Below are positions 24,996-35,153 of a DNA stretch of 53,715 bases, in pieces. The position numbers and the translations under genes were made by a program. Origin of the DNA: Xenophilus sp. L33 (GTDB lineage: Bacteria > Pseudomonadota > Gammaproteobacteria > Burkholderiales > Burkholderiaceae_C); NCBI RefSeq assembly GCF_009765735.1, contig NZ_LMUW01000094.1, positions 1 to 53,715 of the forward strand. The letters are read 5' to 3'. The stretch's first letter is position 1. Every line of letters begins with the position of its first letter. The notes under the pieces are model-generated. The model did no database searches, was not told the origin of the DNA, and saw only the letters and a list, made by a program, of their open reading frames with translations.

Positions 24996-26432
24996 ATGAA
25001 TCAGAACTCGCGTTACGGCGACGGGCCGGTGGACGTCGTGATCATGGCGGCCGGCAAGGGCACGCGCATGAAGAGCAGCCTGCCCAAGGTGCTGCACCGC
25101 CTGGGCGGCCGCTCCCTGGTCGGCCACGTGATCGACACCGCGGCGCGCATCGGCGCACGCCACATCGTGGTGGTGACCGGCCATGGCGCCTCCGATGTCG
25201 AGAGCGCGATCGAGACGGCGATGCCCGGCTTCGCACCGGTCTTCGTGCGCCAGGTGCCGCAGCTCGGCACCGGCCACGCGATCCAGCAGGCCGCGCCGGT
25301 GCTGCCGGACGACGGCACGGTGGTGATCCTGTCGGGCGACGTGCCGCTGATCGGCGACACCACGCTGCGCGCGCTGGTCGCCGAGAGCGCCGGCCGGCGG
25401 CTGGCGCTCCTGACCATCCGGCTGGCCGACCCGACCGGCTACGGCCGCATCGTGCGGGTGCCGGGCCCGGACGACGACGAGGGCGAAGTGCAGTCGATCG
25501 TCGAGGAAAAGGACGCGACCGAGGCGCAGCGCGCGATCGACGAGATCTACAGCGGCGTCATGGCGGTGCCGGCGCGCATGCTCAAGACCTGGCTGGCGCG
25601 CCTGGACAACCGCAACGCCCAGGGCGAGTACTACCTCACCGACATCGTCGGCTTCGCGACGATCGACGGCGTGCCGGTTGTGGCGCACCGCACCGACGAC
25701 CTGCTGCAGGTGTCCGGCGTCAACAGCGCGTCGCAGCTGGCCGCGCTCGAGCGGGCGCTGCAACTGCGCCAGGCCGAGGCGCTGATGGCGCAGGGCGTGC
25801 GGCTGGCCGATCCGGCCCGCTTCGACCTGCGCGGCACGCTGGCCTGCGAGTCGGATGTGGAAATCGACGTCAACTGCGTCTTCGAGGGCGCGGTGTCGCT
25901 CGGCGCCGGCGTGCGGGTCGGCGCGCACTGCGTGATCGCCAACGCCCGCATCGAGACCGGCTCGGTGATCCATCCCTTCACCCACATCGACGGCGACAAG
26001 GTCGGCGTGACCGTGGGCGCCGGCTCGCTGGTGGGGCCCTTCGCGCGGCTGCGGCCGGGCGCGCGGCTCGGGCCGGAGGTGCACATCGGCAATTTCGTCG
26101 AGGTCAAGAACTCCACCCTCGGCGCCGGCGCCAAGGCCAACCACCTGGCCTACCTGGGCGACGCCACGGTCGGCGAGCGGGTCAACTACGGCGCCGGCAG
26201 CATCACCGCCAACTACGACGGCGCCAACAAGCACCGCACCGTGATCGGCGACGACGTCCACGTCGGCAGCAACTGCGTGCTGGTGGCGCCGGTCACGCTG
26301 GGGCCGTGGAGCACCATCGGCGGCGGCTCGACCGTCACCAAGAGCACGCCGCCCGGCACGCTGACCATCTCGCGGGCGCGGCAGGTGAGCTTCAAGAACT
26401 GGGAACGGCCGAAGAAGGCGCCGAAGGACTGA
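24996..26432 (+). CDS. glmU: bifunctional UDP-N-acetylglucosamine pyrophosphorylase / glucosamine-1-phosphate N-acetyltransferase
   Basis: A 478-residue enzyme for the last two steps to UDP-GlcNAc. The N-terminal uridyltransferase has VIMAAGKGTRMKSSLPKVLH, QLGTGHAIQQAAPVL, LSGDVPLI and GEYYLTDIV. The C-terminal left-handed beta helix carries the acetyltransferase motifs HIGNFVEVKNS, AYLGDATVG, NYGAGSITANYDG and the tail SFKNWERPKK. It is slightly longer than the E. coli protein, with extra N-terminal residues before VDVVIMAAGKG. The ATG at 24996 is 8 bp after the flippase stop. The last 41 bp overlap the 3' end of the convergent AsnC gene. Confidence 0.97.
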   Translation: MNQNSRYGDGPVDVVIMAAGKGTRMKSSLPKVLHRLGGRSLVGHVIDTAARIGARHIVVVTGHGASDVESAIETAMPGFAPVFVRQVPQLGTGHAIQQAAPVLPDDGTVVILSGDVPLIGDTTLRALVAESAGRRLALLTIRLADPTGYGRIVRVPGPDDDEGEVQSIVEEKDATEAQRAIDEIYSGVMAVPARMLKTWLARLDNRNAQGEYYLTDIVGFATIDGVPVVAHRTDDLLQVSGVNSASQLAALERALQLRQAEALMAQGVRLADPARFDLRGTLACESDVEIDVNCVFEGAVSLGAGVRVGAHCVIANARIETGSVIHPFTHIDGDKVGVTVGAGSLVGPFARLRPGARLGPEVHIGNFVEVKNSTLGAGAKANHLAYLGDATVGERVNYGAGSITANYDGANKHRTVIGDDVHVGSNCVLVAPVTLGPWSTIGGGSTVTKSTPPGTLTISRARQVSFKNWERPKKAPKD

Positions 26433-26901
26433 GTCCGGCCAGCGGCAGGCGCGTCGAGAACTTGGCCCGCTGGAGGCTGAAGAAGGCCTTGACGTTGCGC
26501 ACGTTGGCGTCGCTGGTGAAGAGGCGCTGCGCCAGCGCCTGGTAGGCCGGCATGTCGCGCACGGTGACGATCAGCACGAAGTCCGGCCCCGGAGAGACGC
26601 GGTAGCACTGCTGCACCGCCTCGTCGGCCGCCACCCGCGCCTCGAAGGCGTCGAGCGAGGCGGCGTCCTGGCGGTCGAGCGACACCTCCACCACCGCGGT
26701 CAGCAGCGGCCCGAGGCGGTCGTCGCGCAGGATCGCGACCTCGCCGGCGATCCAGCCGCCTTCGCGCAGGCGCCGGATTCTTCGGAGGCACGTGGCCGGC
26801 GAGAGGCCGAATTGCTCGGCGAGCGCCTGGTTGCTGCGGGAGGCGTCCTGTTGCAGGGCGTCGAGCAGCTGGAGGTCGATGTCGTCGAAATCGGATTTCA
26901 T
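26392..26901 (-). CDS. Lrp/AsnC family transcriptional regulator
   Basis: A 169-residue Lrp/AsnC-type regulator. The N-terminal HTH is LQLLDALQQDASRSNQALAE, then QFGLSPATCLRRIRRLREGGW (residues about 10-50). The C-terminal RAM effector domain has TAVVEVSLDRQD, QCYRVSPGPDFVLIVTVRDM and YQALAQRLF. The start MKSDFDDIDLQLLDAL at 26901 fits the family; the longer frame runs into the AT-rich promoter. Its 3' end overlaps glmU by 41 bp in antisense. It is divergent from glmS, so the regulator sits exactly between two genes of UDP-GlcNAc synthesis. Confidence 0.92.
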   Translation of the reverse strand: MKSDFDDIDLQLLDALQQDASRSNQALAEQFGLSPATCLRRIRRLREGGWIAGEVAILRDDRLGPLLTAVVEVSLDRQDAASLDAFEARVAADEAVQQCYRVSPGPDFVLIVTVRDMPAYQALAQRLFTSDANVRNVKAFFSLQRAKFSTRLPLAGLSPSAPSSAVPSS

Positions 26902-27038
26902 TTTTCGACAATTATTGCAAGAAACAAATTCACTTTGGCGGTGAAGAAATTTGCAACATTGATATCGGCGCTTATTGAATGAAAATTTCAACCCACAAGG
27001 CCTAGCATCGAGCCCTTCCAGTTCGAAGGAGACTCCTC
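26902..27038. promoter_or_regulatory. AT-rich divergent promoter region between the asnC-type gene and glmS
   Basis: This 137-bp spacer is clearly AT-richer than its surroundings. It holds overlapping dyads: TGAAA-A-TTTCA at 26979-26989 and TTGAA/TTCAA arms at 26975-26991. A TTGCAA (26951-26956) and TATTGA (26973-26978) pair, 16 bp apart, is a possible glmS promoter. GAAGGAGA lies just before the glmS ATG as ribosome site. AT-rich dyads of this kind suit Lrp/AsnC binding, so autoregulation and glmS control are plausible. Confidence 0.4.
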
Positions 27039-28919
<1,881 letters not shown>

Positions 28920-28985
28920 GGCGGGCGGGGTCGCCACGCCCCATCGGTATTTCTCCCGAACGTCAAAAAGATGTCAGAGAATCAC

Positions 28986-29001
28986 ATATCGTATACGATA
29001 T
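28986..29001. promoter_or_regulatory. 16-bp perfect palindrome, probable GntR operator
   Basis: ATATCGTATACGATAT reads identically on both strands and is centred on GTATAC. It lies 22 bases before the preferred GntR start codon (29023). FCD-type GntR repressors commonly bind short dyads with a GTATAC-like centre, so autoregulation and control of the downstream catabolic genes are likely. Confidence 0.7.
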
Positions 29002-29022
29002 ATCCTGACTTGCAGGATGACC

Positions 29023-29736
29023 ATGCTCCCCTGGCTGACCCCGTCTTCGCCCGACCAGCTCTCCAACGTGCGCGACATTCCGTTGGCCAAGCTGGTTCGG
29101 GACGACATGCTCGCGATGATCCTGCGCGGCGAACTGCCGCCCGGCCAGCGCATCAACGAGCCCGATATCGCGGCACGGCTGGGTGTCTCGCGCGTGCCGG
29201 TGCGCGAGGCACTGCGCGAACTCGAGAGCACCGGCCTGGTGGTGGCGCGCAAGCACGCCGGTGTCTTCGTGCGCGAGCCCGGCGCGCAAGAGCTTCACGA
29301 CCTCTACGAGATGCGCGGCCTGCTGGACGGCTTTGCGGGTCGCCGCGCCGCCCGGCTGGACAAGGCCGAACGCATTGCGTTGGCCGACCGGCTGGACACC
29401 TCGATCGCCGACATGAAGGCCGCGGCGGCCGTGCGCGACGTGCAGCGCTACTACCGCGAGAACCTCAACTTCCATTGGGCCATCGTCGAGGCCGCCGACA
29501 ACCATGCCCTGGCGGACACCTACCGTGGGGTGGTGCAGAAGCTGCATCTGTCGCGGCTCAAGAACCTGTCGCAGGACACCGGCATGCGCGCCTCGATCGC
29601 CGAGCACGAGAAGATCGCGCGCGCCCTGCGCAAGGGCGACATCGCGCGCTGCGAGGAACTGATGGCGCGCCATGTCAGCGACGCCTACGACCGCCTGCAG
29701 AGCTGCCGCCCGGGAGCCATCGCGCCACCGCCCTGA
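29023..29736 (+). CDS. GntR family transcriptional regulator, FCD (FadR) subgroup
   Basis: A 237-residue regulator. The winged HTH covers about residues 20-80: VRDDMLAMILRGELPPGQRI, EPDIAARLGVSRVPVREALR and ELESTGLVVARKHAGVFV. The helical FCD effector domain follows (LYEMRGLLDGFAGRRAARL, FHWAIVEAADN and a C-terminal EHEKIARAL...ARHV with metal-ligand histidines). The start MLPWLTPSSP at 29023 has AGGA five bases upstream. The ATG at 29017 lacks a ribosome site. A perfect palindrome upstream is its likely operator. The following genes (Bug protein, PrpD-like enzyme, hydrolase) are probable targets. Confidence 0.92.
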   Translation: MLPWLTPSSPDQLSNVRDIPLAKLVRDDMLAMILRGELPPGQRINEPDIAARLGVSRVPVREALRELESTGLVVARKHAGVFVREPGAQELHDLYEMRGLLDGFAGRRAARLDKAERIALADRLDTSIADMKAAAAVRDVQRYYRENLNFHWAIVEAADNHALADTYRGVVQKLHLSRLKNLSQDTGMRASIAEHEKIARALRKGDIARCEELMARHVSDAYDRLQSCRPGAIAPPP

Positions 29737-29762
29737 GCCCGGCCCAACGAGAGGAGACGACC

Positions 29763-30737
29763 ATGCAACGCCGAACCTTCGCGCTCGCCATTCCTTCGGT
29801 CCTGCTCGGGCTGCACGGGCTCGCCCGGGCCGCCGAGGGTTTTCCGAACAAGCCGATCCGCTACATCGTTCCGGTCGCGGCCGGCGGCGGCAGCGACATG
29901 GTCGGCCGTACCGTGACCGAGCGCTGGGGCAAGCTGCTCGGCGCCACCTTCGTGGTCGACAACCAGGGCGGTGGCGGCGGCATCATCGCCTCGCAGAACA
30001 CGGCGCGTGCCCCAGCCGACGGCTACTGGCTGATGCAGGGCTATGTCGCCACGCACGGCACCAGTCCGGCCACGCGGCACGTGCCCTACGACCCGGTCAA
30101 CGACTTCACGCCGATCGGGATGATCGGCGGAACGCCCAACGTGCTGGTGGTCAACGACGATGTACCGGCTGCGGATTTCCAGCAGTTCGTCGCCTATGCC
30201 AAGGGCAATCCCGGCAAGATCAGCTACGGCTCGGCCGGCGCCGGCTCGCTGACCCACCTGACGATGGAGCTGTTCAAGCAGCAGCTCGACCTGCAGATGA
30301 CCCATGTGCCCTACCGCGGCATCGCACCGGCGTTCAACGACCTGATCGGTGGCCAGACCCAGGCGATGTTCCCCGGCCTGGCCGCGGCCATGCCGCACAT
30401 CCTCGGCAAGCAGGTGCGGCCGCTCGCGGTGACCGGCAACGCGCGGCATCCGCAGATCAAGGACGTGCCGACCCTCGAGGAACTGGGCCTGCACGGCTTC
30501 GACGCGATGCAGTGGTACGGCGTCGTCGGCCCGGCCGGCATTCCCGTCGACGTGGTGAAGAAGCTCAACGACACCCTCAACGCCGTGCTCAGGGCACCGG
30601 ACCTCAGCGAGAAGCTGTCGGTCGAGGCCATCGAGCCGATGCCGATGAGCGCGCAGGAATTCGGCGACTTCATCCGCACGGACTTCGCACGCTGGACCCA
30701 GCTGGCACGCGACCGGCACATCGAGCTCAGCACCTGA
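29763..30737 (+). CDS. Bug family tripartite tricarboxylate transporter substrate-binding protein
   Basis: A 324-residue periplasmic binding protein of the Bug/TctC family. The signal peptide MQRRTFALAIPSVLLGLHG... ends at ARAAEGFPNKP. The mature protein opens with the family motif KPIRYIVPVAAGGGSDM and continues with VVDNQGGGGGIIASQ, YGSAGAGSLTHL and THVPYRG. Bug proteins bind carboxylates for TctAB-type carriers, but no TctA or TctB gene is nearby, as is usual for the expanded Bug families of Burkholderiales. GAGAGGAGACGACC precedes the ATG. It lies 26 bp after the GntR gene. Confidence 0.95.
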   Translation: MQRRTFALAIPSVLLGLHGLARAAEGFPNKPIRYIVPVAAGGGSDMVGRTVTERWGKLLGATFVVDNQGGGGGIIASQNTARAPADGYWLMQGYVATHGTSPATRHVPYDPVNDFTPIGMIGGTPNVLVVNDDVPAADFQQFVAYAKGNPGKISYGSAGAGSLTHLTMELFKQQLDLQMTHVPYRGIAPAFNDLIGGQTQAMFPGLAAAMPHILGKQVRPLAVTGNARHPQIKDVPTLEELGLHGFDAMQWYGVVGPAGIPVDVVKKLNDTLNAVLRAPDLSEKLSVEAIEPMPMSAQEFGDFIRTDFARWTQLARDRHIELST

Positions 30738-30783
30738 GCCTTTCCTGCGCTCCCATCCTCATTCCCTTCACCGAAGTCCGCCC

Positions 30784-32154
30784 ATGGCCCGCAACACCCA
30801 GGTCGCCGCCGACCACGACGCCCCGCCCATCACCCGCATCCTGGCCGACTACGTGGCCGGACATCGGTCACGCGGCTGGAGCGACGCGGTCGACCACGAG
30901 GCCCACCGCACATTTCTCAACTGGCTGGGCTGCGGCGTGGGAGCGGCGCGCCACGAATCGGTGGAAGCCGCATTGGCCGCGGTTCGCATGCTCGAGCCGG
31001 CGCCGCAGGCGTCGATCCTGGGCCGGGCCGAGAAGGTCGACATGGCGAGTGCGGCGCTGCTCAACGGCATCGGTTCCCACACCTTCGACTTCGACGACAC
31101 GCACCTCAAGACCATCATCCATCCGGCCGGCCCCGTCGCCTCGGCGCTGCTGGCGCTGGCCGAGCACAGCGGCGCCAGCGGACGCCAACTGCTCGACGCC
31201 CTGGTGCTCGGCATCGACGTGGCCTGCCGGCTCGGCAACACGGTCTATCCGGACCACTACGACCGCGGCTGGCACATCACCGGCACCACCGGCATGTTCG
31301 GCGCGGCGGCCGGCTGCGCCCGGCTGCTCGGCCTGGACGCGCAGCAGACTCAGATGGCGCTCGGCATCGCGGCCTCGCAGCCGGTGGGCCTGCGCGAGCA
31401 GTTCGGCACCATGACGAAGCCTTTTCACCCGGGTGGCGCCGCGCGCGCCGGCCTGATGGCCGCGCTCATGGCCAGGCACGGCTACACGGCCAGCCCGAAG
31501 GCGATCGAGGCGCCGCGCGGCTGGGCCCAGGTGGTGTCGACGAAGTACGCCTGGAACGAGGTCACGGACGAGCTCGGCGAGCGCTTCGAGATCTCGTTCA
31601 ACAGCTACAAGCCCTTCGCCTGCGGCATCGTGATCCATCCGAGCATCGATGCCTGCGTCCAGTTGCGCGAACGCGGCATCGCGCCCGGGCAGATCGAGCG
31701 CATCGAGCTCAAGGTCCATTCGCTGGTGCTCGAGCTCACCGGCAAGAAGGAGCCGGCCGACGGGCTGCAGGGCAAGTTCAGCGTCTATCACGGCTGCGCC
31801 GCCGGCCTGCTGTTCGGCCGCGCGGCCGAGGCCGAGTTCGCCGATGAAATCGTCAATCGTCCCGACGTCGTGGCCTTGCGCCGCAAGGTGGTGGCCACGG
31901 TCGACGACAGCATCGACGAGGCCAGTGTCGACGTCACGGCGGTGCTCGCCGATGGCCGGCGCGAGCACGTCTTCGTGGAGCACGCCATCGGCTCGCTGCA
32001 GCGCCCGATGAGCGACGCCGACCTCGAGGCCAAGTTCCACGGCCTGTCGGACGACATCCTCGGCACGGCGCGCAGCGGCGAACTGCTGCGCGCCTGCTGG
32101 GCGCTCGGCGCCGCCCCCGACGTGCGGGGACTGACCGCGCTGGCGCGTCCCTGA
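30784..32154 (+). CDS. MmgE/PrpD family protein
   Basis: A 456-residue protein of the MmgE/PrpD family, which includes 2-methylcitrate dehydratase and cis-aconitate decarboxylase-like enzymes. The helical lid starts with ITRILADYVAGH. The signature segments are LLNGIGSHTFDFDDTH, CRLGNTVYPDHYDRGWHITG, TMTKPFHPGGAARAGL and YKPFACGIVIHPSIDA. It is close to the usual length. It presumably acts on a carboxylic acid imported with the help of the adjacent Bug protein. No prpB or prpC genes are present, so the methylcitrate cycle is unlikely and the substrate is open. Confidence 0.93.
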   Translation: MARNTQVAADHDAPPITRILADYVAGHRSRGWSDAVDHEAHRTFLNWLGCGVGAARHESVEAALAAVRMLEPAPQASILGRAEKVDMASAALLNGIGSHTFDFDDTHLKTIIHPAGPVASALLALAEHSGASGRQLLDALVLGIDVACRLGNTVYPDHYDRGWHITGTTGMFGAAAGCARLLGLDAQQTQMALGIAASQPVGLREQFGTMTKPFHPGGAARAGLMAALMARHGYTASPKAIEAPRGWAQVVSTKYAWNEVTDELGERFEISFNSYKPFACGIVIHPSIDACVQLRERGIAPGQIERIELKVHSLVLELTGKKEPADGLQGKFSVYHGCAAGLLFGRAAEAEFADEIVNRPDVVALRRKVVATVDDSIDEASVDVTAVLADGRREHVFVEHAIGSLQRPMSDADLEAKFHGLSDDILGTARSGELLRACWALGAAPDVRGLTALARP

Positions 32155-32225
32155 GCCGCGAGGTCGGCAGCCGGCCGATCCGCTTCGATTTCCTCGACCC
32201 TACGAACCACCAACCAGGAGTGCTC

Positions 32226-33191
32226 ATGAAACAATGGATCCCGTCAGCCGCGGCCTGCCTGCTGCTTGCAACATTCGCCCACGCCGCCCTCGCCCAGAAC
32301 GTGAAGGTCACCCCGCTCGGCGGCTTCGACGGCGAGTTCTGCGCGCAGGACCGCGCCATGGTCTTCGAAGACCCTAACGGCACGCGCATCCTCTACGACC
32401 CGGGCCGCTCGGTGGCCGGCGCCGACGACCCGCGCCTCGGCAAGATCGACATCGTCCTGGTCAGCCACATGCACGGCGACCATCTCGGGGACGTGCACAC
32501 CAAGGCGGTGAACGCCGGCACCTGCGGCAAGCCGGACATCTCGGTGTCCTCGCTGCCGACCTCGAGCGCCGTGGAGATCGCGCTGGCCAAGAAGTCGAAG
32601 ATCGTCACCGGCAGCGAGATGCCCGCCTTCTTCGCCGCGAAGCTCAAGGCGAACGGCGGCGACGCGGCCAATTCGATCCTTGCGCGCTTCGGCGGCAGCG
32701 TGGTCGTCGGCGGCGTGCGCATCGCCACCGTCGCCGCGCTGCACAGCAACGGCGTCGACCCCGACTACATCGGCGGCGACCTGGGCAAGTCGATGAAGGC
32801 CGCTGGCATCGCCGGCGACGTCGGTCCGGCCACCGGCTACGTGCTGCGCTTCAGCAACGGACTCGTCGTCTGGTTGTCGGGCGACACCGGGATCCTCGCG
32901 GACCAGCAGACGGTCGTGCGCGACTACTACCACGCGAGCCTGGCGGTGATCAACATGGGCGACGGCTTCACCACCGGTCCGGCCGAGGCCGCCTACATCA
33001 TCAATGACCTGGTGAAACCGGCTTCGGTGATCCCGTCGCATTCGAACGAGGCGTCGACCGAGGGTGGCAAGGTTCGCCCGGGCAGCAAGGCCGAAGCGTT
33101 CGTGAAGGCCTCCAAGGTGCCCGTGTACCTGCCGCTGTCGGGCGTCCCGATGTCCTTCGACAAGGACGGCAAGATGGTGACCGGCGGCTGA
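32226..33191 (+). CDS. secreted metallo-beta-lactamase fold hydrolase
   Basis: A 321-residue protein with signal peptide MKQWIPSAAACLLLATFAHA, cleavage near ALAQ. The metal-binding motif is SHMHGDHLGD, with later ligands in VAALHSNGVD and WLSGDTGI. PSHSNEAS is another likely ligand segment near the C-terminus. The pattern resembles UlaG-like metal-dependent hydrolases, but exported. CCAGGAG lies six bases before the ATG at 32226; a GTG at 32220 is less likely. It follows the PrpD-like gene by 71 bp in the same direction and may act outside the cytoplasm on the precursor of the operon's substrate. Confidence 0.88.
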   Translation: MKQWIPSAAACLLLATFAHAALAQNVKVTPLGGFDGEFCAQDRAMVFEDPNGTRILYDPGRSVAGADDPRLGKIDIVLVSHMHGDHLGDVHTKAVNAGTCGKPDISVSSLPTSSAVEIALAKKSKIVTGSEMPAFFAAKLKANGGDAANSILARFGGSVVVGGVRIATVAALHSNGVDPDYIGGDLGKSMKAAGIAGDVGPATGYVLRFSNGLVVWLSGDTGILADQQTVVRDYYHASLAVINMGDGFTTGPAEAAYIINDLVKPASVIPSHSNEASTEGGKVRPGSKAEAFVKASKVPVYLPLSGVPMSFDKDGKMVTGG

Positions 33192-33278
33192 CGCGACAAC
33201 GGGTTCGGGCCGCATGACGACAATGCATGTCGAGCAGGCAGTTCACCGTCGGCCTCGTCACCCTTCTTCATCAGCCTC

Positions 33279-34001
33279 ATGCATTTCGCAAGAATCCTTC
33301 TCCTCGTCGCCGCCCTGGCCTTCGCGAGCGCCGCGAGCTCTCAGGCCGTCCAGGACCCCCACGCTCCGAGAAGAACGGTGGACGTCTACGTGTTGCCGTA
33401 CTACCAATCGGCCGACCGGCCCGGCGGGCGGCCGACGGTGATGGTCGCGAAGGCCTTCGATGCGCAGCTCTCGTCCGACGCGCAGGCAGACATCGTGGCG
33501 GTGCGCGACGCCATCCAGGCCGATCCGCGTTTCATCACGCCGATGACGCTCATGGTGCTGGCGATCCGCCTCTACGACGTCGGCCTGCGAGACGACGCCG
33601 TCTTCTGGTTCTACGTCGCCAAGGATCGCTACCTGGCGATGGCCGGCGTGCTGGACGTCAAGAATCCCGCGATGGGCGCGGCCGCGGACGCGATCCGGAA
33701 CTTCGCGGTCCTCGCCGGTCCCTTCTTCAATACCTACGCCTTCTGCGACATCGCCCGGCAACGCGACACCGTCGACAGCGCGATCGCCTGGGTCGAGGCG
33801 AATCCGTACGAAACCATGTTCGTCGACAGCCTCCCCGCCCTGCCTGGGGATCGCCGGCAGAACCTGGACAAGGCCCTGGCCGAGCTGAAGTCGCGCGCGG
33901 CGGTCGATCGGCACCATTTCGACGATCCGGCGACGGTCGATTCCTTTCGTCGGAACCGCGAGGCCAACCACGCCGACGAACAGTTCTGCTGGAAGTCCTA
34001 G
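33279..34001 (+). CDS. secreted protein of unknown function
   Basis: A 240-residue protein I do not recognise. Residues 1-23 (MHFARILLLVAALAFASAAS...) form a signal peptide. The mature part is mixed and moderately charged, with YVLPYYQSADRPGG near the start, RDDAVFWFYVAKDRYLAM in the centre and two Cys, one in FCDIA and one in the C-terminal EQFCWKS. These could form a disulfide. The DAVFWFYVAK helices suggest a TPR-like helical protein. It lies 87 bp after the hydrolase gene on the same strand and ends 6 bp before the convergent binding-protein gene. Confidence 0.75.
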   Translation: MHFARILLLVAALAFASAASSQAVQDPHAPRRTVDVYVLPYYQSADRPGGRPTVMVAKAFDAQLSSDAQADIVAVRDAIQADPRFITPMTLMVLAIRLYDVGLRDDAVFWFYVAKDRYLAMAGVLDVKNPAMGAAADAIRNFAVLAGPFFNTYAFCDIARQRDTVDSAIAWVEANPYETMFVDSLPALPGDRRQNLDKALAELKSRAAVDRHHFDDPATVDSFRRNREANHADEQFCWKS

Positions 34002-34007
34002 GGCGGG

Positions 34008-35153
34008 TCAGCCCACGAAGCTGCCATTGGCATTCAGCAGCGTCTGCGCCACGTAGCTGCTCGCCCGCCCGTCGTCGCCGAATTCGACCCGCCAGCCGTC
34101 GAGGTCGATCGCCGAGCGGCGCTTGAACTCGGCCAGCACGCGGGCGCGCGTCGGGTTAGGCCCGGCGGCGGCCAGCACCGCGGCGGCATAGCGGCCGCCC
34201 AGATAGCCGGCCAGGCTGGTCGGCGAGGGATCCTCGGAGAAATAGCGCTGCAGCGCGGCGCGATAGGACCGGACCACCGCGAAGGGGCTGGTCCGCGGGT
34301 CCGGCACCACCCGCGTGAAGATCACCGGCACCGACTTGCCGGGGGCGAGCTGCAGGAAGGTGGTGGGGTCGACGTCCGACAGGCAGATCACGTAGCGCTG
34401 CATGCCGCGCTGGCTGAGGCCGCGGGTGAACAGCGCCAGTTCGATGTCCGCGCCCATGAACAGCAGGAAGTAGGGCACCTTCGAATCGAAGCCGCGGCTG
34501 AAGGCTTCGGCGTCCTGGCCGGCCGGCACCGACATGACCCGCGCCTTGAGTTGCAGCTTCTCGATGATCTTCGCTGTGCCCGGCTGCAGCGCGGCCTGCT
34601 GCGCGGCGTTCGGATACACGATGCCGAGCTCGGAGACGCCCATGGCCGACAGGCCCTTGAGCACGAAGCGGATCTGGTCCTCGCGCGAGGCGAACAAGGC
34701 GAACAGGTGCGCGTCGCCGTCGAAGCGCGTGTCGGCCAGGTAGGGCGCGACGTGCGCGATCTCCAGGCCCTGCCGTTGCGACGCCTGCAGGCTCGCGAGC
34801 GCGAGGCCTTCGCCGACGGTGCCGATCAGCGCCATCTGGGCGCTGTCGGCCCGGACTTTCTGGATGGCGTCGTTCAACGCGGCCTCCGACCCGTCGACCT
34901 CGACGAAGCGGAGGTCCACGCGCTGGCCGGTCGTGGCCTTGAGTTCCTGGAACGCGAGCCGGAAGCCGGTGGCGTAGTCGCGCGACAGCTCCTGCTGGGT
35001 GGCCGACACGTCCATGAGCTGCGTCACCTGGACCGGCGCGCCTTCGCCCGCATGAACGGGTGGCGTCGTGGCGCGCGCGGCGGTCGCGCCCAGCGCCGCC
35101 GCGCCGGCCATGGCGCCGAGCAAACGGCGCCGCTGCGGGGAATGCGAAGTCAT
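34008..35153 (-). CDS. ABC transporter substrate-binding protein (Leu/Ile/Val-type periplasmic binding protein)
   Basis: A 381-residue periplasmic binding protein of the branched-chain amino acid type. The N-terminus SPQRRRLLGAMAGAAALGA is a Tat-like signal (RRRLL) that ends near ARATTP. The lobes carry DYATGFRLAFQELKA, MALIGTVGEGLALA, ELGIVYPNAAQQAAL and LAGYLGGRYAAAVLAAAG. No permease or ATPase gene is nearby, so it is an orphan component or a sensor. Its ATG overlaps the stop of the upstream YdeP-type oxidoreductase (35150-35153), an unusual coupling of a binding protein to a molybdoenzyme. Confidence 0.9.
   Translation of the reverse strand: MTSHSPQRRRLLGAMAGAAALGATAARATTPPVHAGEGAPVQVTQLMDVSATQQELSRDYATGFRLAFQELKATTGQRVDLRFVEVDGSEAALNDAIQKVRADSAQMALIGTVGEGLALASLQASQRQGLEIAHVAPYLADTRFDGDAHLFALFASREDQIRFVLKGLSAMGVSELGIVYPNAAQQAALQPGTAKIIEKLQLKARVMSVPAGQDAEAFSRGFDSKVPYFLLFMGADIELALFTRGLSQRGMQRYVICLSDVDPTTFLQLAPGKSVPVIFTRVVPDPRTSPFAVVRSYRAALQRYFSEDPSPTSLAGYLGGRYAAAVLAAAGPNPTRARVLAEFKRRSAIDLDGWRVEFGDDGRASSYVAQTLLNANGSFVG

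Noticed and set aside
26975..27038. glmS ribozyme or riboswitch upstream of glmS
   Set aside because: The leader is too short and shows no conserved core; glmS ribozymes are a feature of Gram-positive bacteria.
28920..28960. GC-rich hairpin as terminator after glmS
   Set aside because: Pairing between GGGG and CCCC extends for only four bases and no T-run follows.
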